A stretch of DNA of 20,175 nt from positions 7,905 to 28,079 of the forward strand of contig MU657246.1 in the NCBI GenBank assembly GCA_026770575.1, written 5' to 3'. Within the stretch, counting starts at the first letter, position 1. Each line of letters begins with the position of its first letter. Source of the DNA: Pelagophyceae sp. CCMP2097. Lineage: Eukaryota > Sar > Pelagophyceae. Below, in pieces: positions 9,377 through 17,548 of this stretch. The notes under the pieces are model-generated. The model was not told the DNA's origin. It did no database searches and saw nothing but the letters and a program-made list of their open reading frames with translations. The translations under genes were made by a program, and so were the position numbers.

Positions 9377-10214
9377 GCAAGCCTGAGCCATCGTCTGTGC
9401 GTCGAGCACTGCCTCTAAACCATATGGTCCACCGGCCCAACCGGCACCAGGACACGCCATCCGGCCTACGGCGCGGCTCCCCCGCCGGGCCCCGTCCTTG
9501 GGCTCCGCCTTTGTCGTCGCGGAAAATAAATCTTCCAACATGGAGTCGACACCGAGGATCGTCGTGCTTTTTGGCACCGCTCGACGAAGCGCCTTTGACC
9601 CATCACGCATGCTACGACCACCTCCGCAAGCGCGCCCTCTCCGGAGTAGAGAAAAGGATCGCAAGAGACAAGCAGATTGACCAAGGTGCCTTTTCGGCCG
9701 GGGGTCCCTTCTCCGACGGCGGCCGGCGCTTCCTCCGACGCAATGCCCGGGCGCGGCAAGGCCCTGGGCAAGGGCGGAGGGCGCGGCAAGGGCGGCAGGG
9801 CCTGGGCAAGGGCGGAGGGTGCGGATTAGGCGCGGACCGTTCGGGCACGCTCGGGCCCCGTTCGGACCCCTATGCCCCGGAAACAGTTCGGAAAGAGAAG
9901 CCGCCGGTTTCCTCTCGGACGCGCACGCCCGGCGCACCCGCCCGGGCCGGCGGGAGCACGGTCGCCACCGGCGCGAGGACGCCGGCCCCGAAGACGCACT
10001 CAGTGCAGAGGGCGTCGCCGCGAGAGTTTCCCAGATCCTCCAAATCGCTTCCCCAAGGGTCGAGCAAGGAACCCGGATCCTCCGTGGATCGGCCAGGCGC
10101 GAGACATTGATCAACCTCGACTTTTTAGTCTGCGGGCGCCGGCTCGCTCGGTTGCGGGCGTCGCGTCGGGTCGAATCGCGTAGAAGCGCGAGGCCCCCGC
10201 TCCGGAGCGTCGCC
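9377..10214. other. Region between convergent genes; unresolved ORFs
   Basis: Coding-like fragments exist on the plus strand. An ATG at 9540 gives MESTPRIVVLFGT, which could run after a one-base shift into DEAPLTHHACYDHLRKRA (to about 9684). Another plus frame holds EDALSAEGVAARVSQILQI (about 9985-10040). On the minus strand, TLVNLLVSCDPFLYSGEG is equally protein-like. No family is recognised and no consistent exon chain was found, so no gene is called. Confidence 0.25.
9743..9829 (+). pseudogene. Histone H4 tail-like fragment
   Basis: An ATG opens 28 codons beginning MPGRGKALGKGGGRGKGG, close to the H4 start [15 protein letters not shown]. At DNA level the second half (about 9781-9815) matches the H4 tail coding sequence of this window except for one missing base and one substitution. 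Beyond that the resemblance stops, with TAG at 9827. It could be a tail fragment with a tandem duplication, or a chance Gly/Lys/Arg-rich stretch in GC-rich DNA. Confidence 0.35.
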
Positions 10215-13200
10215 TCACTGCCGCGCGTCGGCAACCGCGGCGTCCGGCGCCGCAGCCGCCCTAACTAAGATCGACGCCGCCGCGCCCCGGGGCGATCCGC
10301 CCCGGCTCGAAGTGGAAAAGTGCGCGTCGGCAGCCACCCCCGGCGCCGCCGCGCCGCGGCGGCTCGAGGCGGCGAAGCGCGGGTGCGTGCGCACGACTTT
10401 TTCGAGGACGAGGCGGAGTTTCCCGATAGTCATTTTCTTCCCTAGCGAGCCGTCGGCGCCGGCGGCGCGGTAGCGCTCATCATCCTCGGGTGTGTCATTT
10501 GCGGAGACAATAAAGATGACGCGCGGGACGTTGCCCTCCTCCGCATCCAGAGCGCGGCACTCGCGGCACAGGTCGATGCCTAAATTTGAAGGGTGGAGGG
10601 GGCTGTCGTCATCGTGGGACCCATCGGGTTTGCCCTGAAGTCCCGCGGGCCGGGTTTGCCGGGTTAGAGCGTTTTGGCCGACCTGTCTTGGTGTGGTGGA
10701 CCGGCGCAAAGTTGAAGTCCAAGAGCACGACGTCGACGTCGCTCGACACGACAGTCCGCGGAAAGTCATCAATCGATTCCCTAGTCTCCCCGGCAACGAT
10801 TGGCGGCCGGGAAGTCAGCTTGTCCGCCAATCTTGCGAAGGTCTTGCGGAACATGGCCGAGTCGTCTGCCATTGCGATTGTCAACCATGAAAGTTCGACA
10901 GAGGGTGATACAACGGCCGCTGCACTTTTGGGCGTCAGCGGGAGGACCGCGGCGACGTCGGGCAGCTCGAGTTTGGCTATCACCCCGTCTTCGAGCAATA
11001 ACAGCTTGACCGTGCCTCCAAGAGCTTTGGCCGCCGCAGCCGCCATCGGAAACCCGTCGCCCGAAGAGAGCTCGGCGGCGTGCTCGTGGGCGCGCATGCC
11101 CTCCGCCAGTGCGATGTCGTTCAGAGCGTCCTCGCCGAGGAGCAAGAGCTTCTCGTGCTCGCAGCCGGGCCAGTTGCCTAGACGTATCTATCCGACTCGA
11201 TGGTTCAAGTTGCAAGTCGACGACTCACGCAACTCTAACGAGAGCTTGACCCTCATCGCGCTTTCATCTAGTGGCTCGACGTTCAAAGAGAGCGTCGGCG
11301 GCCTGCGCGGGTCTCCGTATTTAAAGGCGTTGGAGAGCATGTTGTCCAGGATGATGTTAAACAATCCCTTGTCGAATAAAAACACTTTGCGATGCTTGGC
11401 GTTTCCGGTCGTCTCCGCGCGGTCAAAGGGGCTGTTGGCGACTACAAAGCGTGTCCACCTTACATCGATCAGCTGCAGAGGTTCGATCTCGTCCCACTTG
11501 GGCTCGTACCGACCCGCGGAAAGGCGCATCAGCACGGCCTTGGAGTTTAAAACTTCAGTGATCTCGTCCAGCTGGCCGAGCACAGATTCGTCTGAGCAAG
11601 ACTGTCCTAAGACAAAGATTCTATTTTTCAGCTCGTGATTCAGATACCGTTCGGTTTTTTCAGAAGATTGAAAGGCATCTCGTGAACGCTCGTCCTTGCG
11701 CATCGCGGAAGCCACCGCGCCTCTTCTTTCATCATCTGCGAGTTTGCGTTCTTGGGAAGCCCCGACCTCCAACCTTCGAAGAGCCCATAACAGAAGCAGG
11801 ATCAAAGCGGCGGACACGGCCGTCCCGAGTACATATAAAGTCGTCGAGCCGTAGTCATCTTCATAGAAACATTTCAGGTCCAAGTCGAGTATTGGTTCGT
11901 ACGCATTTGCATTTAGGTCATACCCTCGGTCTTCCGTCTTGATAACGTCGCCTGTGGGAAAAATATAACAATGAATCGTCCGAGTCAAAGGATTGCGAAT
12001 AATGTAAAAAGGTGCCTCACCCGTCGTCGACATCGATATGCGAACATGCGCGGGGAAAATCGGGTCCCAGTGGTCCACGTGCAGGATGAACGAGACGTAG
12101 CCCAAGACGCGGTTTGTGCAATTAATTCGGCAGTGGTAGGAGCAGTTGTGAATGCATTGCTGGCAATCTCGTTTGCAATCATCATCTACTAAAGGCACTA
12201 CAAGGATAATCACAAAGTCGGCGTATGTCCGGCCGTCTTGGCCGTATCGCGGGTGCACCACGAGTTTTCGTTTTTCAAAGAATCGGGGATATAATGTGGT
12301 TGGTAAGACGTCCCTGTGCAGCTGCTGAATGTCCCTTCCAACACTACTAGTATCGTCGAGCCTTGCCAAAGGCGAGCCGTCCGACTCGGGGAGGATCCAC
12401 CTACAGGACAAGTGGTCAAAGATGTGCAAAGTTCGTCTCAGCAGCTTAAACGGGGTTGCCTTTCAACCCGTGGGTCGGGTCTGCTGGGTTTAAGCGCTTG
12501 AGCGGACCCGCCTTTGAGTGGGTCTGGCCGTGGCACAAATCCAGACCCGACCCGAGAAGACGGGTTAGGTCGTTTGACAAACCCGCAACATGAGGCCCGG
12601 GGTTCGGTACAAATTGACTTGAAAACACCGCCGCCACCGGGTGTTCGACAGCACGGCCCCCTGCAAGGCCTCTTTTGTGGCCACTTGCCCGGACTCTGCG
12701 CGGTCGCTTGCAAGGGCTCTTCGAAGGGCCCTTGAAGAGCATTCCGGACGGGCCACTGCAAGGCCTCTATTATGGCCACTTACACGGCCTCTGCGCGGTC
12801 GCTTGCGAGGCCTTTTCAAGGTTCCCTCAAGTCCCCACTCAGGGTTCCTTGCAAGAGACCGGGCCGCCGCGGCGACTCCGAGTGCCCGTCCGAGCGACCG
12901 TCCAATCGACCACTGGCATTCGAGGGCCCATCCAGGGACGTCATAGAGGGGCCGCAGTCGAGGGGCCAGCAGCCGAGTGACCGTCCAAGAGACCGTCGAG
13001 AAACCGCCGCCAAAGCGACCATCACAGAGGGCCCGTCTCCGGGCCCGGACCGTCCAAGGAACTGTCCAAAGGGATCGTCAAAAGGACCGCACAAGCGGCC
13101 ATCCGAGGGAGCGTCAGAGAGACCATCCAAGGGATCGGTCAAAGGAACCGTTGAAAGAGTACCGTCAAAGGGAACGTCCACGGAATCGTCGCAGAGGGAT

Positions 13201-14340
13201 CGTCCAAGGGACCGCACAAGGACAAAGGAAGTGTCCAAAGGACCGCCCAAGGGATTGCCCAATGGGACTGTCCATAGGAACTGTCCAAAGGACCGCCCAA
13301 GGGATCGTCCGAGGGACCGTCGAGGGACCATCTAAGCGACTGTCCGAGGGACCTTCCAAGCTACCGTCAGAGCGACCGTCCGAACGACCATCCGAGCGAC
13401 TGTCCGAGGGCCCGTCCAGGGGACGTCGCTGAGGGCCGCAGTCGAGGGGCCTGCAGCCGAGTGACCGTCCAAGGGACCGTCGAAGGGCCGCCGTCAAAGC
13501 GACGGTCACAGAACGCTTGTCAAGGGTCCGTCAAAGGAACTGTCCAAAAGGACCGTCCAAGGGGCCGCCCAAGCGACCATCCGGGTCTAGCCGTGGGCCG
13601 AACCCGACCTCTCAAAGGCGGGTCGTTTAACAAACCCGCGACCCTTTGGGTGCGAAGCAGATTGAAAACCCGACCCGACACGTTTAAGCTCCTGGTTCGA
13701 CTGGTGAACTTGAAACGGACGCGGCGACTCACAACGTCGTCAAAGGGTTGTACGTCTCCCGGATCGGCGCCGGCGTCTTTGCTAAAGTCGAGTTCAAAGC
13801 CCAGTCGTCGGTGATGAAAACGGAACGGCCAAAGGCCCGGGAGGCGTATAATTCGTACTCGAGACGGTCCGCGTGTTGGACCGTAGGAGACCACATAACG
13901 GCGGGCGGGTTCTGCTCAAATTCCGCCGCCATTCGTTCTAATCGAGCGGATTGCTGCGCCGTCGTCAGGCTGCCCGGGACCAGAAATGGAAGGGGATGGT
14001 GCTTCTCGTCGGTGTATCGGTCATATTGGTCGTGATGCTCTTTCTCCTTCTGCTCCTCCCGTTGCATCAACGACCCAAGCGACGCCGCTTCAAAGGCTAA
14101 TCGCTCGCCCCAGCCGCTTACGGCGTCCCGGGTGCGTTGGCAGTCGTAGTCGGTTTGAGTGTCTTGAGATTCCCGCGACCTTAAACGTCTAGAAAGCCCA
14201 GTCACCGATGCAGCGCATAACGCAGACGCCACCGCCAACCAAACCACGATACACGCGCGCCACTTCGAGACGCGCTCCGCCGCCGCGAACGCGCGCTGGC
14301 CGAGCGAGGCGCGCGGCGGTGTTGCCGAAGAGATAAACAT
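10215..14340 (-). CDS. Hybrid histidine kinase with CHASE-like sensor and receiver domain; 4 exons
   Basis: A membrane sensor kinase that would autophosphorylate on His and pass the phosphate to its own receiver Asp. Exons in transcript order: 14340-13733, 12436-11229, 11177-10683, 10579-10215 (891 aa, phases 2, 1, 1 all consistent). TM1 is at about 27-48. An extracytoplasmic region resembles CHASE domains (VMWSPTVQHADRLEYE near 148-163, YNPL near 197-200, VGRDI near 235-239, VIILVVPLV near 278-286, RVLGYVSFILHVD near 312-324), with a six-Cys insert at 290-309. TM2 is at about 402-424. The H-box NHELKNR has H470; the N-box is ILDNMLSNAFKYGD (about 565-578). The ATPase end is divergent (NWPGCEH, SSGDGFP). 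Receiver: DD at 710-711, phospho-acceptor D759 (VVLLDFNF), S796, K818. Two donors are GTGAGT; intron 3 uses GTCGGC. Confidence 0.85.
10623..10686 (+). repeat. Truncated copy of the dispersed terminal repeat inside kinase intron 3
   Basis: About 64 bases (GGGTTTGCC, then CCGGGTTTGCCGGGTTAGAG and CGTTTTGGCCGACC) match the left part of the terminal repeats at 5519 and 6841. The kinase intron runs 10682 to 10580 (103 nt), and its donor GTCGGC lies within the repeat. So much of this intron, including the splice donor, is repeat-derived. Confidence 0.7.
12451..13696 (+). mobile_element. Second copy of the element, in kinase intron 1, antisense to the gene
   Basis: The left repeat (12451-12640) and a shorter right repeat (13581-13696) match those of the ABC1K copy (GACGGGTTAGGTCG, GTTTGACAAACCCGC, GATTGAAAACCCGACCCGAC). 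After the left repeat the interiors stay homologous for several hundred bases: GTGTTCGACAG, CCTGCAAGGCCTCTTTT, CAGGGTTCCTTGCAAGAGAC, GCCGCAGTCGAGGGGCC and GAGTGACCGTCCAAG. The last two recur at about 13435-13490, an internal duplication. The element nearly fills the 1296-nt intron 13732-12437. Confidence 0.68.
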
Positions 14341-14601
14341 TTTGTCGCGTAAACGTCATTCTTCTTCTTCAATTAGGAATCCTATGCACTCCATTCATTT
14401 TTCGCGAATTTATTTCGCGACTTTATCCAACTTATTCGCCGGAAGGAATTTTGTCGACCTCTTTCTTGACATTTTGGCCAAAGTTTGAAGATCTCAAAGG
14501 TTAACATCTGTCTATTTTGACGCGCAAAATTCCACGGTAACATTACGAAGAATTGTCTGCCGCTCTTCAAACTTTAGAAGTTAAGGCTTCCTCAAACGAG
14601 G
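14341..14601 (-). promoter_or_regulatory. AT-rich upstream region of the histidine kinase
   Basis: AT content jumps sharply compared with the flanking genes. A hairpin TCGCGAA-TTTAT-TTCGCGA lies at 14402-14420, and each arm overlaps an E2F-like TTTCGCGA/TTCGCGAA word. Read on the minus strand it sits 62-80 bases before the kinase ATG. No canonical TATA box was seen. The regulatory role is inferred from composition and position. Confidence 0.4.
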
Positions 14602-14664
14602 TTGATGCTTCCCTTCAACAAGACCCTCGCGCCGCTGCCCGAGGGCCGGTGCGCGGGTATCTGT

Positions 14665-15009
14665 TCACAGAGCCGACTGCGGGGCGTCGTGGCGTGTCGC
14701 GCGGCCTCGTCGGCGCCCTCGTTGAGCGCCTCGGCCCCGTCGGCGCGCTCGTTGCGCGCGGCCTCGTCGGCGCGCTCGTTGCGCGCGGCCTCGGCGGCGC
14801 CCGCGGATGAGCGCCTCAGCCTTGTCGGCGCGCTCGTTGCGCGCGGCCTCGTCGGCGCGCTCGTTGTGAGCGGCCTCGGCGGCGCCCTCGATGAGCGCCT
14901 CGGCCTCGGTCTCGTCGGCGCTCGGCCCCAGCGGCCGCGCTGGCGTCGTTGTCGTCGCCGGATGTGTGGGAGGCCTCTGAAAGGCCCGTTTTCTCTTTTG
15001 CGAGGGCAT
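14665..15009 (-). CDS. Possible Ala/Glu/Arg repeat (coiled-coil) protein, frameshifted
   Basis: The ATG at 15009 starts MPSQKRKRAFQ, a basic nuclear-signal-like start, then a Pro/Thr-rich linker and an acidic coiled-coil-like repeat (EALIEGAAEAAHNERADEAA). The DNA repeat is about 84 bases (28 aa), made of smaller 24-27-base pieces. At the second unit one extra base (CTCATCCGCGGG against CTCATCGAGGG) shifts the frame, so the ORF turns into Arg/Gly-rich sequence and stops at 14665. Read in the shifted frame, the NERADEAARNERAD pattern continues. Function unknown. It may be a real gene with a lesion, a sequence error, or a GC-rich tandem repeat with no coding role. Confidence 0.35.
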   Translation of the reverse strand: MPSQKRKRAFQRPPTHPATTTTPARPLGPSADETEAEALIEGAAEAAHNERADEAARNERADKAEALIRGRRRGRAQRARRRGRAQRARRRGRGAQRGRRRGRATRHDAPQSAL

Positions 15010-15035
15010 GGCTGAGAAGCCAGGCGCGAGTGTGC

Positions 15036-15070
15036 GCGTTACGAAGGGCCCATAACCCGTTTCCCCCCTG
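15036..15070. repeat. 35-bp dispersed motif, copy 1
   Basis: Matches 17975-18009 at 30 of 35 positions, with the last 19 identical (ATAACCCGTTTCCCCCCTG). The left part is a palindrome of the form GTTA..GGGCCC..TAAC. It ends 27 bases upstream of the coiled-coil ORF start on the minus strand. Confidence 0.85.
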
Positions 15071-15229
15071 GAACCGTGCACTTGCGACTCTCGCCTGCGC
15101 ACCCCGCCGCGACGCCGGCGGAGCACCACGCAACGCCACCCGTGCCAGAGCGCCACGCAAGCGCCACCCAACGACACGTTCGTCGCGCCTGCCGCGGACT
15201 CGAGACCAGGGACGACAAAGAGTCCGCGG

Positions 15230-15686
15230 GTCCGGGTCCGGGTCATCGACAAGCCCCGGACCCGGACCCGGACCCTACCGCGACCCCGGGTTTTCGCGGG
15301 TCCGGGTCCGGACCCGGACCCTTTTGCTGCCCTGGTCCGCAGCCTCGGCCGGATCCGGACCCGGACCCCGGCCTACCCCGGGTCTTGCACGGGTCACCCG
15401 GACCCTTCGTCGACCCTGCTCTTGCCCGGCTATACCCTCGGCCTCTGTCGCCGCTCGCGGCGTCACTATGTCGGGCCTTTTCCCTGGCGCGGGTCTAGCC
15501 CCTGAATCTGGCGCTTCTGTAGCCTCCGAGTCGAGACCGCTGGACCCGGACCCGGACCCGAGGGCGCCGGACCCGAACCCGGACCCGGCCGTGGGTCCGC
15601 GGCCTCGGCCGGACCCGGACCCGGACCCTACCTCGGGTCTTGCACGGGTCCGGGTCGGAACCGGACCCTTCGTCGATCCTGTCCTC
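15230..15686 (+). repeat. (GGACCC)n arrays in a duplicated block
   Basis: Hexanucleotide GGACCC/GGGTCC runs occur in two homologous blocks, about 15230-15420 and 15540-15686. Both contain CGGCCTCGGCCGGA or close variants, GGGTCTTGCACGGGT and CGGACCCTTCGTCGA. The lines between hold unrelated sequence (15420-15540). Long open frames here are Pro/Asp/Gly repeats produced by the array. Confidence 0.85.
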
Positions 15687-15689
15687 AGT

Positions 15690-16501
15690 ACGGGACGGCC
15701 CCTTTGTGGCCTCGGACGCCGTCCCTATTGCGGTCGGAGGGCGGGCTTCTCGCACGATGCGCTCGTACGGGCCCTTGCAAGGCCTCGAGGTGCCCTGCAA
15801 GGCCCTCGTTCCCTCGAAATGGGGCCTCTTGCACGGGCTCTAAAGAGGCCTTTGGGCGGTCCGTTCCGAGACCCCTTCTGGAAGGCCCCTCGCAAGGCTC
15901 TCGTGCGGGCCCTAGCGAGCTCCCCTCGCACGGGCCGTAGGCAACCTCTCCTGTCCCCTGCAAGGCACAGGTCCTTGTGAGCCCCCTCTTTGGAAATGGT
16001 GTTTCCATGTCGTGGTCGAGCCGGGGGCTCGAAGTGGCGTTTCGAGCAGCGAGAGGCCCGGAGTTAGGACACTTTCCGTGCGAGACCCCTCGCACGGCCA
16101 CTCACGCAGCTCCGTGACCAGTCCTGACTCCTTGCACGGGCCTTGCACGGGCCCTCGTACGGCCCCTCGTATGGCCCCTTGCATGGGCCCTCGTACGGCC
16201 TCTTGCAAGGCCTCTTCCACCGGCAAGGCCTCTCGCAAAGTCTCCTGTGAAGGCCCCTCGTAAGGGCCCTTGCACGGTCCCTTCAAGGCCCCTCGAAAAG
16301 GGCCCTTGCTTGGGCCCCAGGAGACGGTGTTTTAGGGTCGGGTCGGGTATTTTATTTGTGCCAACCCCTCGGGTCGCGGGTCGGTCGAACGACCAATCCA
16401 TTCTCCGGGCCGAGTCACGGGTCGGGAGGCCGGCTGACCCGCGGGTCGTGGGTCGGTTGGGTCGACACACCCAGAATCCGGGTCGGGTCGGGTTCGGGTC
16501 G
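15690..16501 (-). repeat. Dispersed terminal repeat (minus orientation) with adjoining GGCC-rich satellite
   Basis: 16323-16501 read on the minus strand matches the family at 5519 and 12451: GACCCGCGGGTC, ACCGACCCGCGACCC, then TTGGCACAAAT, ATACCCGACCCGACCC and ACACCG. As in those copies it is followed (downwards to about 15760) by GGCCCTTGCAAGGGCC-type units. This looks like a third element, opposite in orientation, with no clear second terminal repeat. No gene is recognised in this stretch. Confidence 0.6.
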
Positions 16502-16604
16502 TTCCCGTACTTAAAAGCCCCTTTCTGGAGAGCCAGCGTACCCGCGACGTCGACGCCGCTCGCGACCGCGCGGCCCGAAGCCCAATAATATATGATACAC
16601 ACAA

Positions 16605-16928
16605 ATGGAGAAAACCCGAGTGGAGAAAACCCGGTGCGATGCCGTGTGCGTATGCGCCGTCGCCATCGACGGCCTCCAGGTCGGGTGCGGCGCCGACGCC
16701 TGTCGGAGGGAAGGATGGATGCACCATCGTGCGCCGGGTCGCTGCGCTGCGCAGCGGGAGAGTGCCGTGCGTGGACGTTCCGGCAGGTCTTTGGACGGTG
16801 CTTCCGTGGCCTGTCCGGACGCGGCGGGCAACGACGCCTGCGTGTGCATCAAGCAGTCGCACACAGGATGCTCGTCCGTGGTGAGCCGGAAGGGCCGGAA
16901 AAGTCGGATGCGCGATCCTTCCGAGTGA
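16605..16928 (+). CDS. Small Cys-rich hypothetical ORF
   Basis: 107 codons from an ATG in an ACAA-ATG context. It begins with a 15-base direct repeat (TGGAGAAAACCCG, encoding two EKTR units), then a Cys-rich segment with C11, C15, C17, C28 and C33 and later ACVC, and a basic tail (SRKGRKSRMR). Other frames over the same DNA are also open. No family is recognised. It lies 5' to an AT-rich island, and a real gene is possible but unproven. Confidence 0.22.
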   Translation: MEKTRVEKTRCDAVCVCAVAIDGLQVGCGADACRREGWMHHRAPGRCAAQRESAVRGRSGRSLDGASVACPDAAGNDACVCIKQSHTGCSSVVSRKGRKSRMRDPSE

Positions 16929-16984
16929 CCACGTCGTCGAGTTTGCCCTCACGGGCGCCCGCCGTGCATCGGCAGGCTCCTCCA

Positions 16985-17548
16985 CGACCTCGAGTTTGAA
17001 ATGTAAAAGCGCTTCAGTTTGAATTTCACGACGATTCGATGGGGAACAAATTCAAATACCACATTCAAACACGGAACAATACCACATAAGGCTTCCCCAG
17101 CGACGCGCCCAAAGAGCCAGAGAGCTTGGTTCCCATACTTGCACGCGCAGGTGTTTCAGGGCTATAAAAAGTGGATTTCGTTTTTGGCGAACATCGAATG
17201 TTCTCGAAGTGCAAGGACAAAAACGTTTTTGGCGCCTCCGAGTCGGGGTGGCCAAAATAACCCCCCCCTCGAGTTTCTGTTCGGGGAGGGGTCGTGGGCT
17301 GGCCTCATGCGACCACACATCCTATTTAAAGTGCCCCAGGCCTCCCACATGGGCGCCAACTAGGTCAAAAAGTCACATCTCCTCAGGTATGGCCGCCTAT
17401 TTTAAATGAGGTTAATGATTTTGTAATTGAAGTTAATTTTTTGAAGCCTTTTAAATGAGGTTTTCTTGTTTCTAAATGAAGTTTATTTGGCGATTATATT
17501 TGAATTTCGGAAGTGTTCGAACCGACGTCGTCCCGGTGGACTCGTCCG
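16985..17548 (+). promoter_or_regulatory. AT-rich island upstream of the transposase-like gene
   Basis: Composition drops well below the GC level of the surroundings. It holds a TATA-box-like TATAAAAA at 17163-17170 and three copies of a TTTTAAATGAGGTT-like word (17400-17413, 17449-17462 and a variant at 17470-17484). It also contains the left arm of the inverted repeat at 17323. The distance from the TATA-like site to the first ATG at 17549 is about 380 bases, so an untranslated leader or a nearer promoter would be needed. No convincing coding sequence. Confidence 0.35.
17323..17344 (+). repeat. Left arm of an imperfect terminal inverted repeat
   Basis: The 22 bases starting TATTTAAAGT match the reverse complement of 19056-19077 at 18 of 22 positions without gaps. 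The pair brackets the transposase-like gene. No matching target-site duplication was seen. Confidence 0.4.

Noticed and set aside
9540..9690. Possible photolyase-like start (RIVVLFGT) on the plus strand
   Set aside because: Only a short beta-strand-like word; the frame changes right after it and none of the later photolyase motifs are present.
12772..13335. Open frames of about 150-190 codons in kinase intron 1
   Set aside because: Ser/Arg/Pro/Lys-rich products of the GACCGTCCAAGG satellite, equal in several frames; no start context or domain.
14949..15980. 343-codon plus-strand ORF
   Set aside because: Mostly the (GGACCC)n array giving Pro-Asp-Pro and Arg-Gly runs; no fixed start and no domain.
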